A stretch of 64,000 nt of DNA, taken from NCBI RefSeq assembly GCF_030685535.1, contig NZ_CP131599.1, forward strand, positions 62,001 through 126,000, given 5' to 3'. Positions 52,781 through 62,544 of the stretch are shown one piece after another. The notes beneath the pieces were generated by a model. The model was not told the DNA's origin, searched no databases, and saw only the letters and a list, made by a program, of their open reading frames with translations. How positions within the stretch are numbered: position 1 is the stretch's first letter; each line of letters opens with the position of its first letter. Both the position numbers and the translations under genes were made by a program. Source of the stretch: Photobacterium leiognathi (GTDB lineage: Bacteria; Pseudomonadota; Gammaproteobacteria; Enterobacterales; Vibrionaceae).

Positions 52781-54220
52781 TTATTGAGGACGATATATAT
52801 CCATGAAGCTTTTTACTGACATGGGTTTATAAAAATAAAATCCTTGGTATTGTTTAATACCCCATTGCTCAAGCATTTGCTTCTGTTTGAGCGTCTCGAC
52901 CCCTTCTGAAATCACCGTAAGCTGCAACTTTTGAGCTAGCAAGACTAAGCACTCCACTACGTGGATCGATTTAGGGTTATGCTCAATTTGATCGATAAAA
53001 CAGCGATCTATTTTTAAGTAATCAAATTGGTAGTCAGTCAAATAATGGGGCGCAGAATAACCAGTACCATAATCATCTAACGCAAAGTACACATCGTGTT
53101 GATGATACTGTGCCATGCGCTCAACGACATCAGAATGTGAAAATGGTGCTGACTCGGTAAATTCCAAAATTAGCTTACAGTGCGGTGCGAGTTGCAAGCT
53201 AGCCTTATAAATATTGGGATCAAACAAACAGCTTTCTGTCAGGTTAAAACTTAACTTTAACCCTTGGCTTAATAGCATCAATGGACTTTGATAAACCTGC
53301 TTCATTAACGATAGTGTTAATAGCGGCGTTAATTTTGTCTTCTCGATATATGGAATAAATAAGTAAGGAGCAACAATTTCTCCCTTCTTAGTGATCCATC
53401 GCGCCAAGACTTCGGACCCAATAATGTTACCTTGCTCGTCAACAATTGGCTGTAAATAGGGCTGAACGATGTTATTTCGAATACAGCGTGCGACCCAACA
53501 CTTTTTAATATAGGCCGATAAAAGAAAAGTACACGTTATGCCGACAATGAAAAATAACAAAAGATAAACATAACGTGATGCAACAAACTCTTTAACCGCT
53601 AAAGTCGGATTAATCTCAACGAAGAATTCTGCGTCATCTAAAGTAAACTGATGTTCTTTACGGTTACTTAGCAGGCTATTTCTTAATAATTTATTATTGT
53701 CACCAATTTCAACCACGTCAAAAAGCGTAATATAACCATAACCAATATTATCAACCACGTTGAAACGAAACGGCTTAAAGTACACCTTTAAATAGGTTTC
53801 TGGGCTGACTTGCACAGTATAAGACAACGTAGGTTTATGGGTCAGTAAGCTTTTCATCTTAATGCTAAACCCTTCCTTCGCCGCTTTTTTTATTGAATAC
53901 ATGCGATTGCCAAAAGTGCTGTATACGTAATTATCCTTGTAGATAACTGATACACTACTTACGTCTTTGTTATCTGAAACATAACGTTTTAGCGCTCGTT
54001 GCTCAGTCAACGTTGGAAGCGTCATCTTTGAAAAATTAACAATTAACTCTTCTCGACTACTCACGACCGAATCAAACATCCTACGTTGTATTTGGTGCTC
54101 AGTTCTGACTTTTTTAGCAATAAAATGCTTATATAAAAGGGTCGATGATGTAGCGAAAAAAACCAGAAACAATGCAGAACATGCGGCTAAAGCACAAGGT
54201 TTCATATATTTAATATTCAT
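52781..54220 (-). CDS. EAL-domain c-di-GMP phosphodiesterase, membrane-anchored
   Basis: The 479-residue protein has two membrane segments (about 10-32 and 215-235) enclosing a periplasmic sensor of about 180 residues, like the PdeC-type layout. The C-terminal EAL domain reads GSEVLARW (E-V-L instead of EAL), FNLTES, ILEFTES, ALDDYGTGYS, LKIDR, ISEGVET and QGFYF. All metal and catalytic residues seem present, so it should be active and degrade c-di-GMP. It overlaps the preceding GGEEF gene by 4 bp (ATGA). Confidence 0.9.
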   Translation of the reverse strand: MNIKYMKPCALAACSALFLVFFATSSTLLYKHFIAKKVRTEHQIQRRMFDSVVSSREELIVNFSKMTLPTLTEQRALKRYVSDNKDVSSVSVIYKDNYVYSTFGNRMYSIKKAAKEGFSIKMKSLLTHKPTLSYTVQVSPETYLKVYFKPFRFNVVDNIGYGYITLFDVVEIGDNNKLLRNSLLSNRKEHQFTLDDAEFFVEINPTLAVKEFVASRYVYLLLFFIVGITCTFLLSAYIKKCWVARCIRNNIVQPYLQPIVDEQGNIIGSEVLARWITKKGEIVAPYLFIPYIEKTKLTPLLTLSLMKQVYQSPLMLLSQGLKLSFNLTESCLFDPNIYKASLQLAPHCKLILEFTESAPFSHSDVVERMAQYHQHDVYFALDDYGTGYSAPHYLTDYQFDYLKIDRCFIDQIEHNPKSIHVVECLVLLAQKLQLTVISEGVETLKQKQMLEQWGIKQYQGFYFYKPMSVKSFMDIYRPQ

Positions 54221-55524
54221 AGAAATACAACCTGATTTCTGCCATTATTTTTTGCGTGATATAACGCCATATCCGCTCTCTCTAATACTTGTGAAAAACA
54301 ATTCTGCTCTGCAATGGCAACACCAATTGAGGCTGTAATTTTCATATCAAGGGCACTTTGTTGCTCTATTGCCGAACGCAATTGCTCTGCTTTGTTTTTG
54401 ACGACTTGAGCATCCTTAATATTTAAGATGAGCATAAACTCCTCTCCTCCCCATCGAATGCACTTATCCGCTTTTCTTATATTGTCTTTTAAAATTTCAG
54501 CAACAGTGGTGATCACTTGATCACCGTAATCATGACCATAGTTATCATTAATGCTTTTGAACCTATCAATATCCACCATTAAGATTGCTTGATGGTTCAG
54601 CATTTTCTTTCTAAGTTTAGGTTCAATAATGTCTCTTCGTATACATTGCGTCATATTGTCTTTTTGATAAAGATTAATAACAAAATTTAAGCTGTTAGAA
54701 ATATAACCAATCACTAATGTCAGTATCAGCGAAAAAAGTAAACTGTACTTCCAGAGCAAATCATTATTGATATACACAGATAAATGATCATTTTTGGTAT
54801 AAGGCAATGCAATTTTATTCAACAACTCACTGTTTACAGGCTTTTCAGTAGTAAAAACCGTAAATTGTTTATCGTTAAAATTCTCAGTCCACGCTTGATA
54901 CAAGCTAGATTTAACATCTAACAGTAATAGAGCTTGTAACTTCCTATCAATATAAATTGGATAGTAAATACTTCTTACATATTGGTGATTAAAACTTTCT
55001 TTATAAGCTTCAGTTTGTCTAAATAGGCCATACTCTAATGATTCTTCATAAGTCGATGGTAATTTTTCTGTATTCAAAATGTGATTAAAAAAGTCAAAGT
55101 CACTATTTAGAAAAATCTGAATATGTGTCACCCTTAATGGTGAAAAATAAATAGTATTTGTTTTAGACTTATTGTTATCAATAATACCTAAACTCCATAA
55201 TTCATCACCAATTAAATCCTTTAAGTTTTTTGATAGTGAATCAACACCTTTAGATAAAGCTTTAACATCACCTTTTTTAGGCGTATAAACACCTACATTA
55301 TTAATATAATGCAAACCACAATCTAAAGTGACCGTTTCAGCATTGGCATAAAAAGATGAAACCAGTTCAAGGTTATCAAAAATATGATAGAGGTTAACTC
55401 TAATATATTCTTCTAACTCCTTATGCTTAATTTTATTATAGCTATAGTACAAACTATAAGTTAGCGTAAACACTAAGGCATTCATCAATAAAAAAATAGC
55501 CAACCGTTTTAAAATCATAATCAT
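54217..55524 (-). CDS. Membrane GGDEF diguanylate cyclase with intact I-site
   Basis: This 435-residue protein has an N-terminal membrane segment, a periplasmic sensor of about 220 residues and a second membrane segment near 265-285. The GGDEF domain follows: MVDIDRFKSINDNYGHDYGDQVI, active motif GGEEF. The residues RKAD lie five positions before GGEEF and form the product-inhibition I-site (RxxD). It should make c-di-GMP with feedback control. It overlaps genes on both sides by 4 bp. Confidence 0.92.
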   Translation of the reverse strand: MIMILKRLAIFLLMNALVFTLTYSLYYSYNKIKHKELEEYIRVNLYHIFDNLELVSSFYANAETVTLDCGLHYINNVGVYTPKKGDVKALSKGVDSLSKNLKDLIGDELWSLGIIDNNKSKTNTIYFSPLRVTHIQIFLNSDFDFFNHILNTEKLPSTYEESLEYGLFRQTEAYKESFNHQYVRSIYYPIYIDRKLQALLLLDVKSSLYQAWTENFNDKQFTVFTTEKPVNSELLNKIALPYTKNDHLSVYINNDLLWKYSLLFSLILTLVIGYISNSLNFVINLYQKDNMTQCIRRDIIEPKLRKKMLNHQAILMVDIDRFKSINDNYGHDYGDQVITTVAEILKDNIRKADKCIRWGGEEFMLILNIKDAQVVKNKAEQLRSAIEQQSALDMKITASIGVAIAEQNCFSQVLERADMALYHAKNNGRNQVVFL

Positions 55525-56780
55525 AAATAATGACTCTTATTGCGACCTAACTGTTTAGCTTGATATAACGCCATATCGGCACGGTAAATTGTTTGATGTA
55601 TATGCTCTTGCTGCTTTTGCTCGCTCACACCTAAAGAGATAGTTACTTTTCTATCCTTTAACAAAGGCATTTCTTCTACAGCAACACGAAGAGTCTCAGC
55701 ATAGCTCAACAAAGCTTGCTTATTGGTTTTAGGTAATAAAACTAAAAACTCTTCACCACCCCAACGAAAATACAAATGGTGCTTTTTCGCTTGCTGTTGG
55801 AGCATTTTACCCATAGCAATAATGACCTTATCTCCCACCGCGTGACCAAAATTATCATTAATGAATTTGAAATGGTCGATATCAAATAGAATGACTGAAC
55901 GTGAATTCAATGTTTTATATTTCATATCAAACACATTACGCCTTAGACAGTGAGTCATCGAATCATACATAATCCTTTGATAAAAGAATAAATAAACACG
56001 ATGAAATATTTGATAAATACATTCAATAACAATATATAGCTTCAGCACACAAATAATTATACAAAAGAAACTTAACCCTATATAAATATTCTCATCTTTC
56101 GTATAAGGTATCTTTATTTTTTGTGTTAATAACCCATTATTATTTCCCACCTCATAATGTGTCATCATTTCGTTATTATAGTTATCTACATATCTATCAA
56201 TGTTACTAATATCAATATCAACGATAAAAATAGCTTCAATAAAACGCTTAATATAAATTGGCAATATAATAGATTGATTCTTTACATTTCCTTTATCATG
56301 ATTTTTTATTGTAATATCGTCATCTCTAAATGCATTAAAACTTGAGCGAATATTTTCTTTTTTTATAATATCCTCAAGTTGGTTATGATTAATCACATAA
56401 TTTTCACTATCAAATGGCAATACATATTGAGCATTAGGCATAATTAGAGATAATGACTTTACATAATCTTTAGGAAGAACATCTATTATCTTATGGTATG
56501 TATCACTTAAATCATTTGATATCTTAGAATAAGTACCATCTTTTAAGATAATAACACCACTATTACTTGTACCAGAAATAGGATAAGTACCTATTTTATA
56601 ACTTTCATATTCTGCATTTAAATATCTATGATGAAAATGTCGAGTAATCGATATTATTTTTTCATAATTATTAGTTATTTTATAATCTAACGTATTAATG
56701 TTTATATAATTATAAATGATAACTAAAATTAATAATGTTATATTTAATAAAAAAGCTCTGATAATAAACGTTTTTTTCAT
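55521..56780 (-). CDS. Membrane GGDEF diguanylate cyclase lacking the I-site
   Basis: This 419-residue protein has the same layout as its downstream neighbour: a membrane segment, a periplasmic sensor, a membrane segment, then GGDEF with LFDIDHFKFINDNFGHAVGDKVI and active motif GGEEF. The positions where RxxD should be read KKHH, so feedback inhibition is probably missing. It is the first gene of the operon, with a CRP-type palindrome about 85-100 bp upstream. The 5' two-thirds are very AT-rich. Confidence 0.9.
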   Translation of the reverse strand: MKKTFIIRAFLLNITLLILVIIYNYININTLDYKITNNYEKIISITRHFHHRYLNAEYESYKIGTYPISGTSNSGVIILKDGTYSKISNDLSDTYHKIIDVLPKDYVKSLSLIMPNAQYVLPFDSENYVINHNQLEDIIKKENIRSSFNAFRDDDITIKNHDKGNVKNQSIILPIYIKRFIEAIFIVDIDISNIDRYVDNYNNEMMTHYEVGNNNGLLTQKIKIPYTKDENIYIGLSFFCIIICVLKLYIVIECIYQIFHRVYLFFYQRIMYDSMTHCLRRNVFDMKYKTLNSRSVILFDIDHFKFINDNFGHAVGDKVIIAMGKMLQQQAKKHHLYFRWGGEEFLVLLPKTNKQALLSYAETLRVAVEEMPLLKDRKVTISLGVSEQKQQEHIHQTIYRADMALYQAKQLGRNKSHYL

Positions 56781-56863
56781 TATATTTATATCTAAGTACG
56801 ATTACATTTAATCAAATTTTTTTCTCACAACAAGAAAACTATCGAATTATAGTCAATATTTTG

Positions 56864-56879
56864 TGTGATCTTAATCACA
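56864..56879. promoter_or_regulatory. CRP-type binding site before the c-di-GMP operon
   Basis: TGTGATCTTAATCACA is a perfect TGTGA-N6-TCACA palindrome, about 85 bp upstream of the first GGEEF start. It fits cAMP-CRP control. The overlapping GTGAT-N4-ATCAC is less like an FNR site (TTGAT-N4-ATCAA). Confidence 0.75.
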
Positions 56880-57047
56880 ATTAATCCCTTGGTAACAAAA
56901 ATAAAAACACTGTTTTATCAAGGTATTACTAGAGTTATAGCTCTACAATGGCGCTAATAGAAACATATTGTTACAAATAACACCCCCAAGAAATGGTTAA
57001 TGTTTGGTTATTTTTATTTCGTAAAATGGCGTTATAGCTTTGCTTTT

Positions 57048-57082
57048 GTTGATTTTTTGTTGGTTAGACTAACAACATCAAC
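57048..57082. repeat. Inverted repeat GTTGAT...GTTGGTTAG / ACTAACAAC...ATCAAC
   Basis: A 35-bp interrupted palindrome lies upstream of the c-di-GMP operon, about 270 bp from its start. No T-run follows it, so it is more likely an operator than a terminator. Confidence 0.4.
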
Positions 57083-57229
57083 TATAGCAGAAGGGAAATA
57101 TAAGAAAAATTTTTATTAACTTGTAAATTAAGAGATAAATAATGTTTTAAATAACCATTTTGTAATAAGCAGTGCTTTACTTATCGATATAATAAATAAG
57201 TAAAGCAGTCATATAGATAACAAAAATAA

Positions 57230-57928
57230 CTAGCACTTTGTTGCTTGGATAAACAAAAAATTAGGCTTAGTGGTAAGGTATTGATAAGTCTTTTCACAAA
57301 TCGCTTTAGCTTCTTCCAATACATCACCTTCACTTAATGCTGTAATGACAAAGCCATGAGCCGTTAACGCCTGAGTGATTTCCGCCAGTGAACGACGATA
57401 AAACACCACTTCGACAGGCTCTCCTACCGTGTCCCATGTTTCACGAATAAACTCACGCTCGAAGTAGTTACCAGAGTGTGAACATTCAAAATCAGCGAAC
57501 GGATGATGGGTTGAAAAAACAAACTCTCCATCTTGCTTGAGTACCCGATGGACTTCTTGGCAAAGTGCAGCTAAATCTTCAAGATAATGGATCATCAATG
57601 CACTGACGACCAAGTCTGCACTTTGATCGGCAACGAAAGGCAGACCTTCAGCTACATTGTGCGTGTAAGCATTCACCCTATTACCCAGCTTGTTTTTCAC
57701 TAATTCGATCATCTCTGCAGAATAATCAATACAGGTTACTTGCCCTGCTTGCTGCTGAACAAAGTAGTTGGCGTAAACCCCAGATCCACAACCAAGATCG
57801 ATAATATCTTTGCCTTTCACCTCACCAATTAGTGTCTTCATCGTGGGAAAGTCATACATGGCATTGTAGATGTTTGCTTGGATCACCTGATCGTACTTAA
57901 CGGCATGTTTTGAATAAAGTTCTGACAT
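57230..57928 (-). CDS. Class I SAM-dependent methyltransferase
   Basis: This 232-residue protein has a start at ATG 57928 (MSELYSKHAVKYDQV), with AAAGAG upstream; the open frame is 20 codons longer. The SAM site is DIIDLGCGSGVYANYF, followed by VTCIDYSAEM and ALMIHYLEDLAALCQEVHRVLKQDGEFVFSTHHPF. This is a Methyltransf_11-type small-molecule enzyme with unknown substrate. Confidence 0.87.
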   Translation of the reverse strand: MSELYSKHAVKYDQVIQANIYNAMYDFPTMKTLIGEVKGKDIIDLGCGSGVYANYFVQQQAGQVTCIDYSAEMIELVKNKLGNRVNAYTHNVAEGLPFVADQSADLVVSALMIHYLEDLAALCQEVHRVLKQDGEFVFSTHHPFADFECSHSGNYFEREFIRETWDTVGEPVEVVFYRRSLAEITQALTAHGFVITALSEGDVLEEAKAICEKTYQYLTTKPNFLFIQATKC

Positions 57929-57987
57929 TGGGTAATACTCTTTAATAAATAAAAGAACAAGGCTGCCACTTGGGTATATAAACAACA

Positions 57988-58011
57988 AAGCCGACTTTAT
58001 CAGTCGGCTTT
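57988..58011 (-). terminator. Terminator after the exonuclease gene
   Basis: A perfect 9-bp stem AAAGCCGAC / GTCGGCTTT with TTGTTT following on the minus strand. Confidence 0.82.
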
Positions 58012-58043
58012 ACAAAAACACATTCAATGATGGTAACAAACAA

Positions 58044-58601
58044 TTACTGAGCCTGATCGGACTCTTTGTCACAAAACATCGTCGCTGCAAGGCGAGCCAA
58101 GTTATACGCATCCACATAACCTGAATGCTGACGCCCTTCCCACTCAACACCTGCAATTTCCATCGCAGCACGTTGACCTAAACGCTTATTGGTTACATGG
58201 CGCTGCAGTTTAAATAAGGTTGCTAAGTTCAAATACTCTCGAAACGGCACTTTTAAATCTTTCGCTAAGCACTCTTTTTTCAAAATACGATCATCATGTC
58301 CCCATGCGGCATAAATTTTATGGCGACCACCAAATTTCTGCTCGATCGATTTTAAGATCACGGAAAGCGGTTTACCGTTCTTTTCCACAATCTCAGGCTT
58401 AATGCCGGTTAGCTCAGTACAAAACGGGGAGATTTCATCTTTGGCAGGTCTCACATAATGCTGTGCCCTGCGAACGATTTTTCCTGTGTTGAGATCCAGC
58501 TCGGCAACTCCAATCTCGATGATTTCACAGGTTCTGGATGTGCGGCCATCATTCCAACAACACATTTCGAGGTCGAAACACACAATACGGTCAAAATTCA
58601 T
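58044..58601 (-). CDS. DEDDh 3'-5' exonuclease, ERI-1/KapD-like
   Basis: The protein is about 185 residues. I chose ATG 58601 (MNFDRIVCFDLEM); ATG 58625 is 8 codons earlier. DEDDh residues are visible: FDLEMCCW (Asp and Glu), GHDDRIL (Asp), and HSGYVDAYNLA (His and Asp). The FDLEMCCW form and overall size fit the ERI-1/KapD exonuclease group, known as inhibitors of KinA-type pathways or RNA trimming enzymes. Substrate here is unknown. Confidence 0.87.
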   Translation of the reverse strand: MNFDRIVCFDLEMCCWNDGRTSRTCEIIEIGVAELDLNTGKIVRRAQHYVRPAKDEISPFCTELTGIKPEIVEKNGKPLSVILKSIEQKFGGRHKIYAAWGHDDRILKKECLAKDLKVPFREYLNLATLFKLQRHVTNKRLGQRAAMEIAGVEWEGRQHSGYVDAYNLARLAATMFCDKESDQAQ

Positions 58602-58888
58602 TACTAATCCAAGTATCACAGGCAAAATAGCCGATAATCATACCACTATGCACCAATCTGTTCATCCGTTTAGCAGCAAGACTGTCTCATTCTTTTTATT
58701 TAACAATAAACTAAATATGAACCAGACTTACATTTGATCCCATACGGTATTGCAAGCACACGAAATATTTCAACAGGCTTAATCATCCATCCCAAAACAA
58801 CACATACTGCTATTAAGTCACTTGGATCTTGCTTGTTTTCACTATAAAGCTGAAGCATTTTTTTGGCATGCATAGGAAGCATTACACT

Positions 58889-61780
58889 ATGACCCAACAG
58901 CAAGCCTCATTATCCCCACTCAAGCGCGCTAATCCGTCTGATAGCGACGCTCTTATCCACTGTATTTATGACAGCAGCCATGAACTGATGCAGTTTATGT
59001 TTGGCGATAAAGCCACAGCATTAGCGGTATTGCGAAAACTCTATTCACATTCTAGTGGTTTGTTTAGTTATCGCTTTGGTTGGACGTATTCACAACACAG
59101 CGAAATCAAAGGCGCGGTGCTTGGCTATTCTCGCCACCAGCTTAAACAACAAGAATTTATGGGCGCCATCCAGCTATTGATAGCAGTGCCACTAACATTG
59201 AAAGCTCATCTGCTCACAACCGTACGTAACGCGCTAGAAGGCTATGTACCTTTACCCTCAGAAGGAGCGTTTTATATCAATAATATTGCGGTGTGTGAGT
59301 CCGCCCGGGGGCAAGGGATCGGTACGGCGATCCTTGATACTCTTTGCCTGCAATTAAAACAACAAGGTTACCGTTATATCGAGTTAGATGTAACAGAGTG
59401 CAATCAAGGTGCTATTCGCTTCTATAACGATTACGGCTTTACGCAAGTGTCACAATCAGGCTCTGAAGCGCTCAATCAACAGCATGGCTTACCTATCTTG
59501 CTGAGAATGCGTTATGTCTTAGGCGATAAAGCTCACGCAGGCCAGCAGCCTAGCTATACCAATGTCATCAAAGAAGTTTCACGGCTTTACCCGATTGCGG
59601 TGGATGAGGTTTATAGTCCAGGGACAATAGAGCAGCTACAAATAATGTTAAACACCACCACTAAACCCATATCCATTGGTGGTGGACGTTATAGTATGGG
59701 GGGACAAATCGCCCATGAAGGTTCTTTGCATATAGATATGCGAGGTTTAAATCGCATTCTTGATCTTAATGTCGAAGCCAAAACAATCCGTGTTCAAGCT
59801 GGGGCTCGTTGGCGAGATATACAAGCGGCAATTAAAGATGATGGGCTGGCGGTCAAGATCATGCAGACCTATGCTAATTTCACGGTGGGCGGTTCACTCA
59901 GCGTCAATTGTCATGGTCGCTATGTTGGTTTAGGACCCTTGGTTTTATCGGTTAATGAAGTCCTACTGTTATTAGAAGATGGCACCGCCGTTGTTGCCTC
60001 TCCCACTCAGCACAGTGAGCTATTCTATGGCGCCATTGGTGGTTACGGTGCGATTGGGATCATTGTTGAAGTCGAGTTATCGCTCACCACTGATAGTCAT
60101 ATAGAGCGGTTACATACTAAAATGCCGCTTTCTCAATATCCTGCTTTCTTTAATCGTAATATTAAAACCAACTCGGATGCTGTTTTTCATAACGCTGATA
60201 TGCTGCCGCCTCATTTTGATAAGGTGCAAGCGATCACATGGGAAAGCACTGATAAAGCTGTTAATGCTGCACCAAGAAAAGCCCATAAGCTGTATTTAGC
60301 AGAGAAATATATGCTATGGACCATCACAGAAGCGCCCTTTGGTTACTGGCTGCGAGAATACATTTATGAGCCTTTGCTGTATTGGCGTAACAAGATCACG
60401 ACTCGCAATGATGAAGCCAATTATGATGTGGCAGAGTTAGAGCCAATCTCGCGAGAGAAAACCACCTACGTCTTGCAAGAGTATTTTATTCCAGTCGGTA
60501 ATATTGAAAAGTTTACCCCTGCCATGACGGAGATCTTAAAGCGCTATGCGGTAAACACAGTCAATATTTCAATTCGTCATGCCAAACAAGATCCGGGAAC
60601 CCTGCTTGCATGGGCAAGAGAAGAGATGTTTGCCTTTGTGCTTTACTACAAACAAGGGGCAAGCCCTGCCGATCAAACCCGTGTTGCGATTTGGACCCGA
60701 GAACTTATTGAAGCCGCTATTCATGCTGGTGGTTGTTATTATCTGCCTTATCAACCCCATGCTCGGTTTGATCAGTTTCATCGCGCTTACCCTAATGCCA
60801 CAGCACTGTTTGCGCTAAAAGACAAATGGGATCCCAACTATCGCTTTCGTCATTGCTTATGGGAGAAATACTATCGCCAGAGTGACGATCAGAGATTATT
60901 TAGCCCTGACGAGATTAATCAGTCTGAATTTCGTCAAGTCTATAACACGATTTCAGGTCGAGATAATTTCTATCTGTTTTTGCAAAATATCTATCACTTA
61001 TATCCAGAGCATCAATTCCACCAGCTGATCCTCGATACATGTCAGCAATTTAATAACGATGAAGCTATCTATGAAGAACTTCAATATGCGCTAGTTGATA
61101 TTAAACCAGCACTGGGCGATATACGTTATGCGCTGCCAGCTTTAGCTAAACAAAAACGGGAAATGATCAAACAAACCCAAGCGATATTACCAACCAAGCG
61201 TCATCTTGAGGGGTATTTAGAAATCGGTACAACAGGTCGTTATGTTAATGGATTAAAGAAAGCACTGAAGCTCTCAGGCAAGGTCTTAATCTCTAATGAT
61301 GTAACGCCCGATCATTCATTAGCAGAGATCGCTGAGCGTGGCAGTATTAAGCCTGTTGGGGAGTTTTTCTCTCTCGATGATTATGAGCCTATCCCTGACA
61401 ATATCATTGCAGATAATAGTTTAGATCTGATCACCTGTTACATTGGACTTCATCACTGCCCGCCAGATAAACTCGATGTTTATATTGCTTCGATTTGCCG
61501 GGTACTCAAACCCGATGGTTATTTTATCTTACGGGATCACGATGCGGGTACAACACAGCAACGCACGTTTTGTTCGTTAGTGCATACCATGTTTAATGCC
61601 GGGATCAATGTCAGTTGGCAAGACAACCAAACAGAACTGAGAAACTTTCAAGGCATTGATTATTGGATAGCTGCATTAGAAAAACACGGGCTTTGTGATA
61701 GCAAACAGTACTTATTGCAAGACCACGATCCGTCGTTAAATACATTGATGTGTTTTCGCAAAACATTTAAAGGGAAGTAG
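58889..61780 (+). CDS. Three-domain fusion: GNAT acetyltransferase + FAD-linked oxidase + SAM methyltransferase
   Basis: The protein is 963 residues. I chose ATG 58889 (MTQQQASLSPLK) because AGGAAG precedes it; an upstream start at 58829 is less likely. Residues about 1-215 are GNAT-like with acetyl-CoA loop NIAVCESARGQGIGTA (133-148) and a typical ECNQGAIRFYNDYGF. Residues about 225-680 are a PCMH-type FAD oxidase: SIGGGRYSMGGQ (262-273), LSVNCHGRYVG and GAIGGYGAIGII. Relatives have His where this has Tyr in the RYSMGG loop. Residues about 770-960 form a methyltransferase: YLEIGTTGRY, LISNDV, ITCYIGLHHCPPDKLD and CRVLKPDGYFILRD. The reaction is unknown. It stands alone, convergent with tRNA cluster B. 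Confidence 0.88.
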   Translation: MTQQQASLSPLKRANPSDSDALIHCIYDSSHELMQFMFGDKATALAVLRKLYSHSSGLFSYRFGWTYSQHSEIKGAVLGYSRHQLKQQEFMGAIQLLIAVPLTLKAHLLTTVRNALEGYVPLPSEGAFYINNIAVCESARGQGIGTAILDTLCLQLKQQGYRYIELDVTECNQGAIRFYNDYGFTQVSQSGSEALNQQHGLPILLRMRYVLGDKAHAGQQPSYTNVIKEVSRLYPIAVDEVYSPGTIEQLQIMLNTTTKPISIGGGRYSMGGQIAHEGSLHIDMRGLNRILDLNVEAKTIRVQAGARWRDIQAAIKDDGLAVKIMQTYANFTVGGSLSVNCHGRYVGLGPLVLSVNEVLLLLEDGTAVVASPTQHSELFYGAIGGYGAIGIIVEVELSLTTDSHIERLHTKMPLSQYPAFFNRNIKTNSDAVFHNADMLPPHFDKVQAITWESTDKAVNAAPRKAHKLYLAEKYMLWTITEAPFGYWLREYIYEPLLYWRNKITTRNDEANYDVAELEPISREKTTYVLQEYFIPVGNIEKFTPAMTEILKRYAVNTVNISIRHAKQDPGTLLAWAREEMFAFVLYYKQGASPADQTRVAIWTRELIEAAIHAGGCYYLPYQPHARFDQFHRAYPNATALFALKDKWDPNYRFRHCLWEKYYRQSDDQRLFSPDEINQSEFRQVYNTISGRDNFYLFLQNIYHLYPEHQFHQLILDTCQQFNNDEAIYEELQYALVDIKPALGDIRYALPALAKQKREMIKQTQAILPTKRHLEGYLEIGTTGRYVNGLKKALKLSGKVLISNDVTPDHSLAEIAERGSIKPVGEFFSLDDYEPIPDNIIADNSLDLITCYIGLHHCPPDKLDVYIASICRVLKPDGYFILRDHDAGTTQQRTFCSLVHTMFNAGINVSWQDNQTELRNFQGIDYWIAALEKHGLCDSKQYLLQDHDPSLNTLMCFRKTFKGK

Positions 61781-61802
61781 ATAGAGTAAAAAGTCCAAAC
61801 GT

Positions 61803-61832
61803 AAAAAAGCCCGCAATTGCTTGCGGGCTTTT
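61803..61832 (-). terminator. Terminator of tRNA cluster B
   Basis: Same AGCCCGCAA/TTGCGGGCT stem as after clusters A and C. It may also stop the fusion gene on the plus strand. Confidence 0.9.
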
Positions 61833-61837
61833 CTATT

Positions 61838-61913
61838 TGGCTCCTCCTGCTGGACTTGAACCAGCGACATACGGATTAACAGTCCGCCGTTCTACCGACT
61901 GAACTAAGGAGGA
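61838..61913 (-). tRNA. tRNA-Asn (GTT)
   Basis: 76 nt, identical to the copy at 9348. Last gene of cluster B. Confidence 0.97.
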
Positions 61914-61920
61914 ATTGTAA

Positions 61921-62005
61921 TGGTGGTGGGGGAAGGATTCGAACCTTCGAAGGCAGTGCAAGCAGATTTACAATCTGCTCCCTTTGACCACTCGGGAACC
62001 CCACC
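61921..62005 (-). tRNA. tRNA-Tyr (GTA)
   Basis: 85 nt, identical to the cluster A copy. Confidence 0.96.
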
Positions 62006-62012
62006 GAAATAA

Positions 62013-62088
<76 letters not shown>

Positions 62089-62130
62089 ACAAAATTTCGT
62101 ATATTTAACGTTGCCGTTAAATCTCAATGT

Positions 62131-62207
62131 TGGCGGAGCGGACGGGACTCGAACCCGCGACCCCCGGCGTGACAGGTCTGTATTCTAACCAACTGAACTA
62201 CCGCTCC
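62131..62207 (-). tRNA. tRNA-Asp (GTC), anticodon stem with two mismatches
   Basis: 77 nt with encoded CCA; the loop is CTGTCAC. The 5' stem half CAGAC does not pair with the 3' half GCCGG at two positions, whereas the cluster C copy (CCGGC/GCCGG) is perfect. Confidence 0.88.
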
Positions 62208-62248
62208 AATTCTTTAACGAAACCCGATAGCATCGAATCTCTAGAATA

Positions 62249-62339
62249 TGGCGGAGAGATAGGGATTTGAACCCTAGATACGCTATTAACGTATGCTAGT
62301 TTTCAAGACCTATGCTTTCAACCACTCAGCCATCTCTCC
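62249..62339 (-). tRNA. tRNA-Ser (TGA), anticodon stem weakened
   Basis: 91 nt class II tRNA. Stem halves TAGGT and ACTAG give one A-A mismatch and two G-T wobbles; the rest is intact. First gene of cluster B. Confidence 0.86.
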
Positions 62340-62352
62340 GTAAGTGCGGCGA

Positions 62353-62381
62353 ATATTACCGACACATTGAGAAGCTGTAAA
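62353..62381 (-). promoter_or_regulatory. Promoter of tRNA cluster B
   Basis: TTTACA, 17-bp spacer, TAATAT, then the GC-rich discriminator TCGCCGC, as in strong stable-RNA promoters under stringent control. Repeated exactly before cluster C. Confidence 0.75.
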
Positions 62382-62544
62382 GCCTAAATTTACAAAAAAA
62401 TGATCGCTAGATTAACAAATGTGCACTTTGTTATTAATTGTTGCAAAACTGATATTTATTAAGCGGTTATCGCTAGTTTCAATAAAATAGATAATACAAA
62501 TAAAGCCCATGAACTCGTTCAGTCAAACTCATAGAGCACAACAA

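Larger units (their letters stand above)
56781..57229. other. Intergenic region upstream of the c-di-GMP operon
   Basis: About 450 AT-rich bp contain the CRP-type palindrome and the inverted repeat at 57048-57082. No supported gene. The far end faces the stop of the methyltransferase gene at 57230. Confidence 0.5.
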
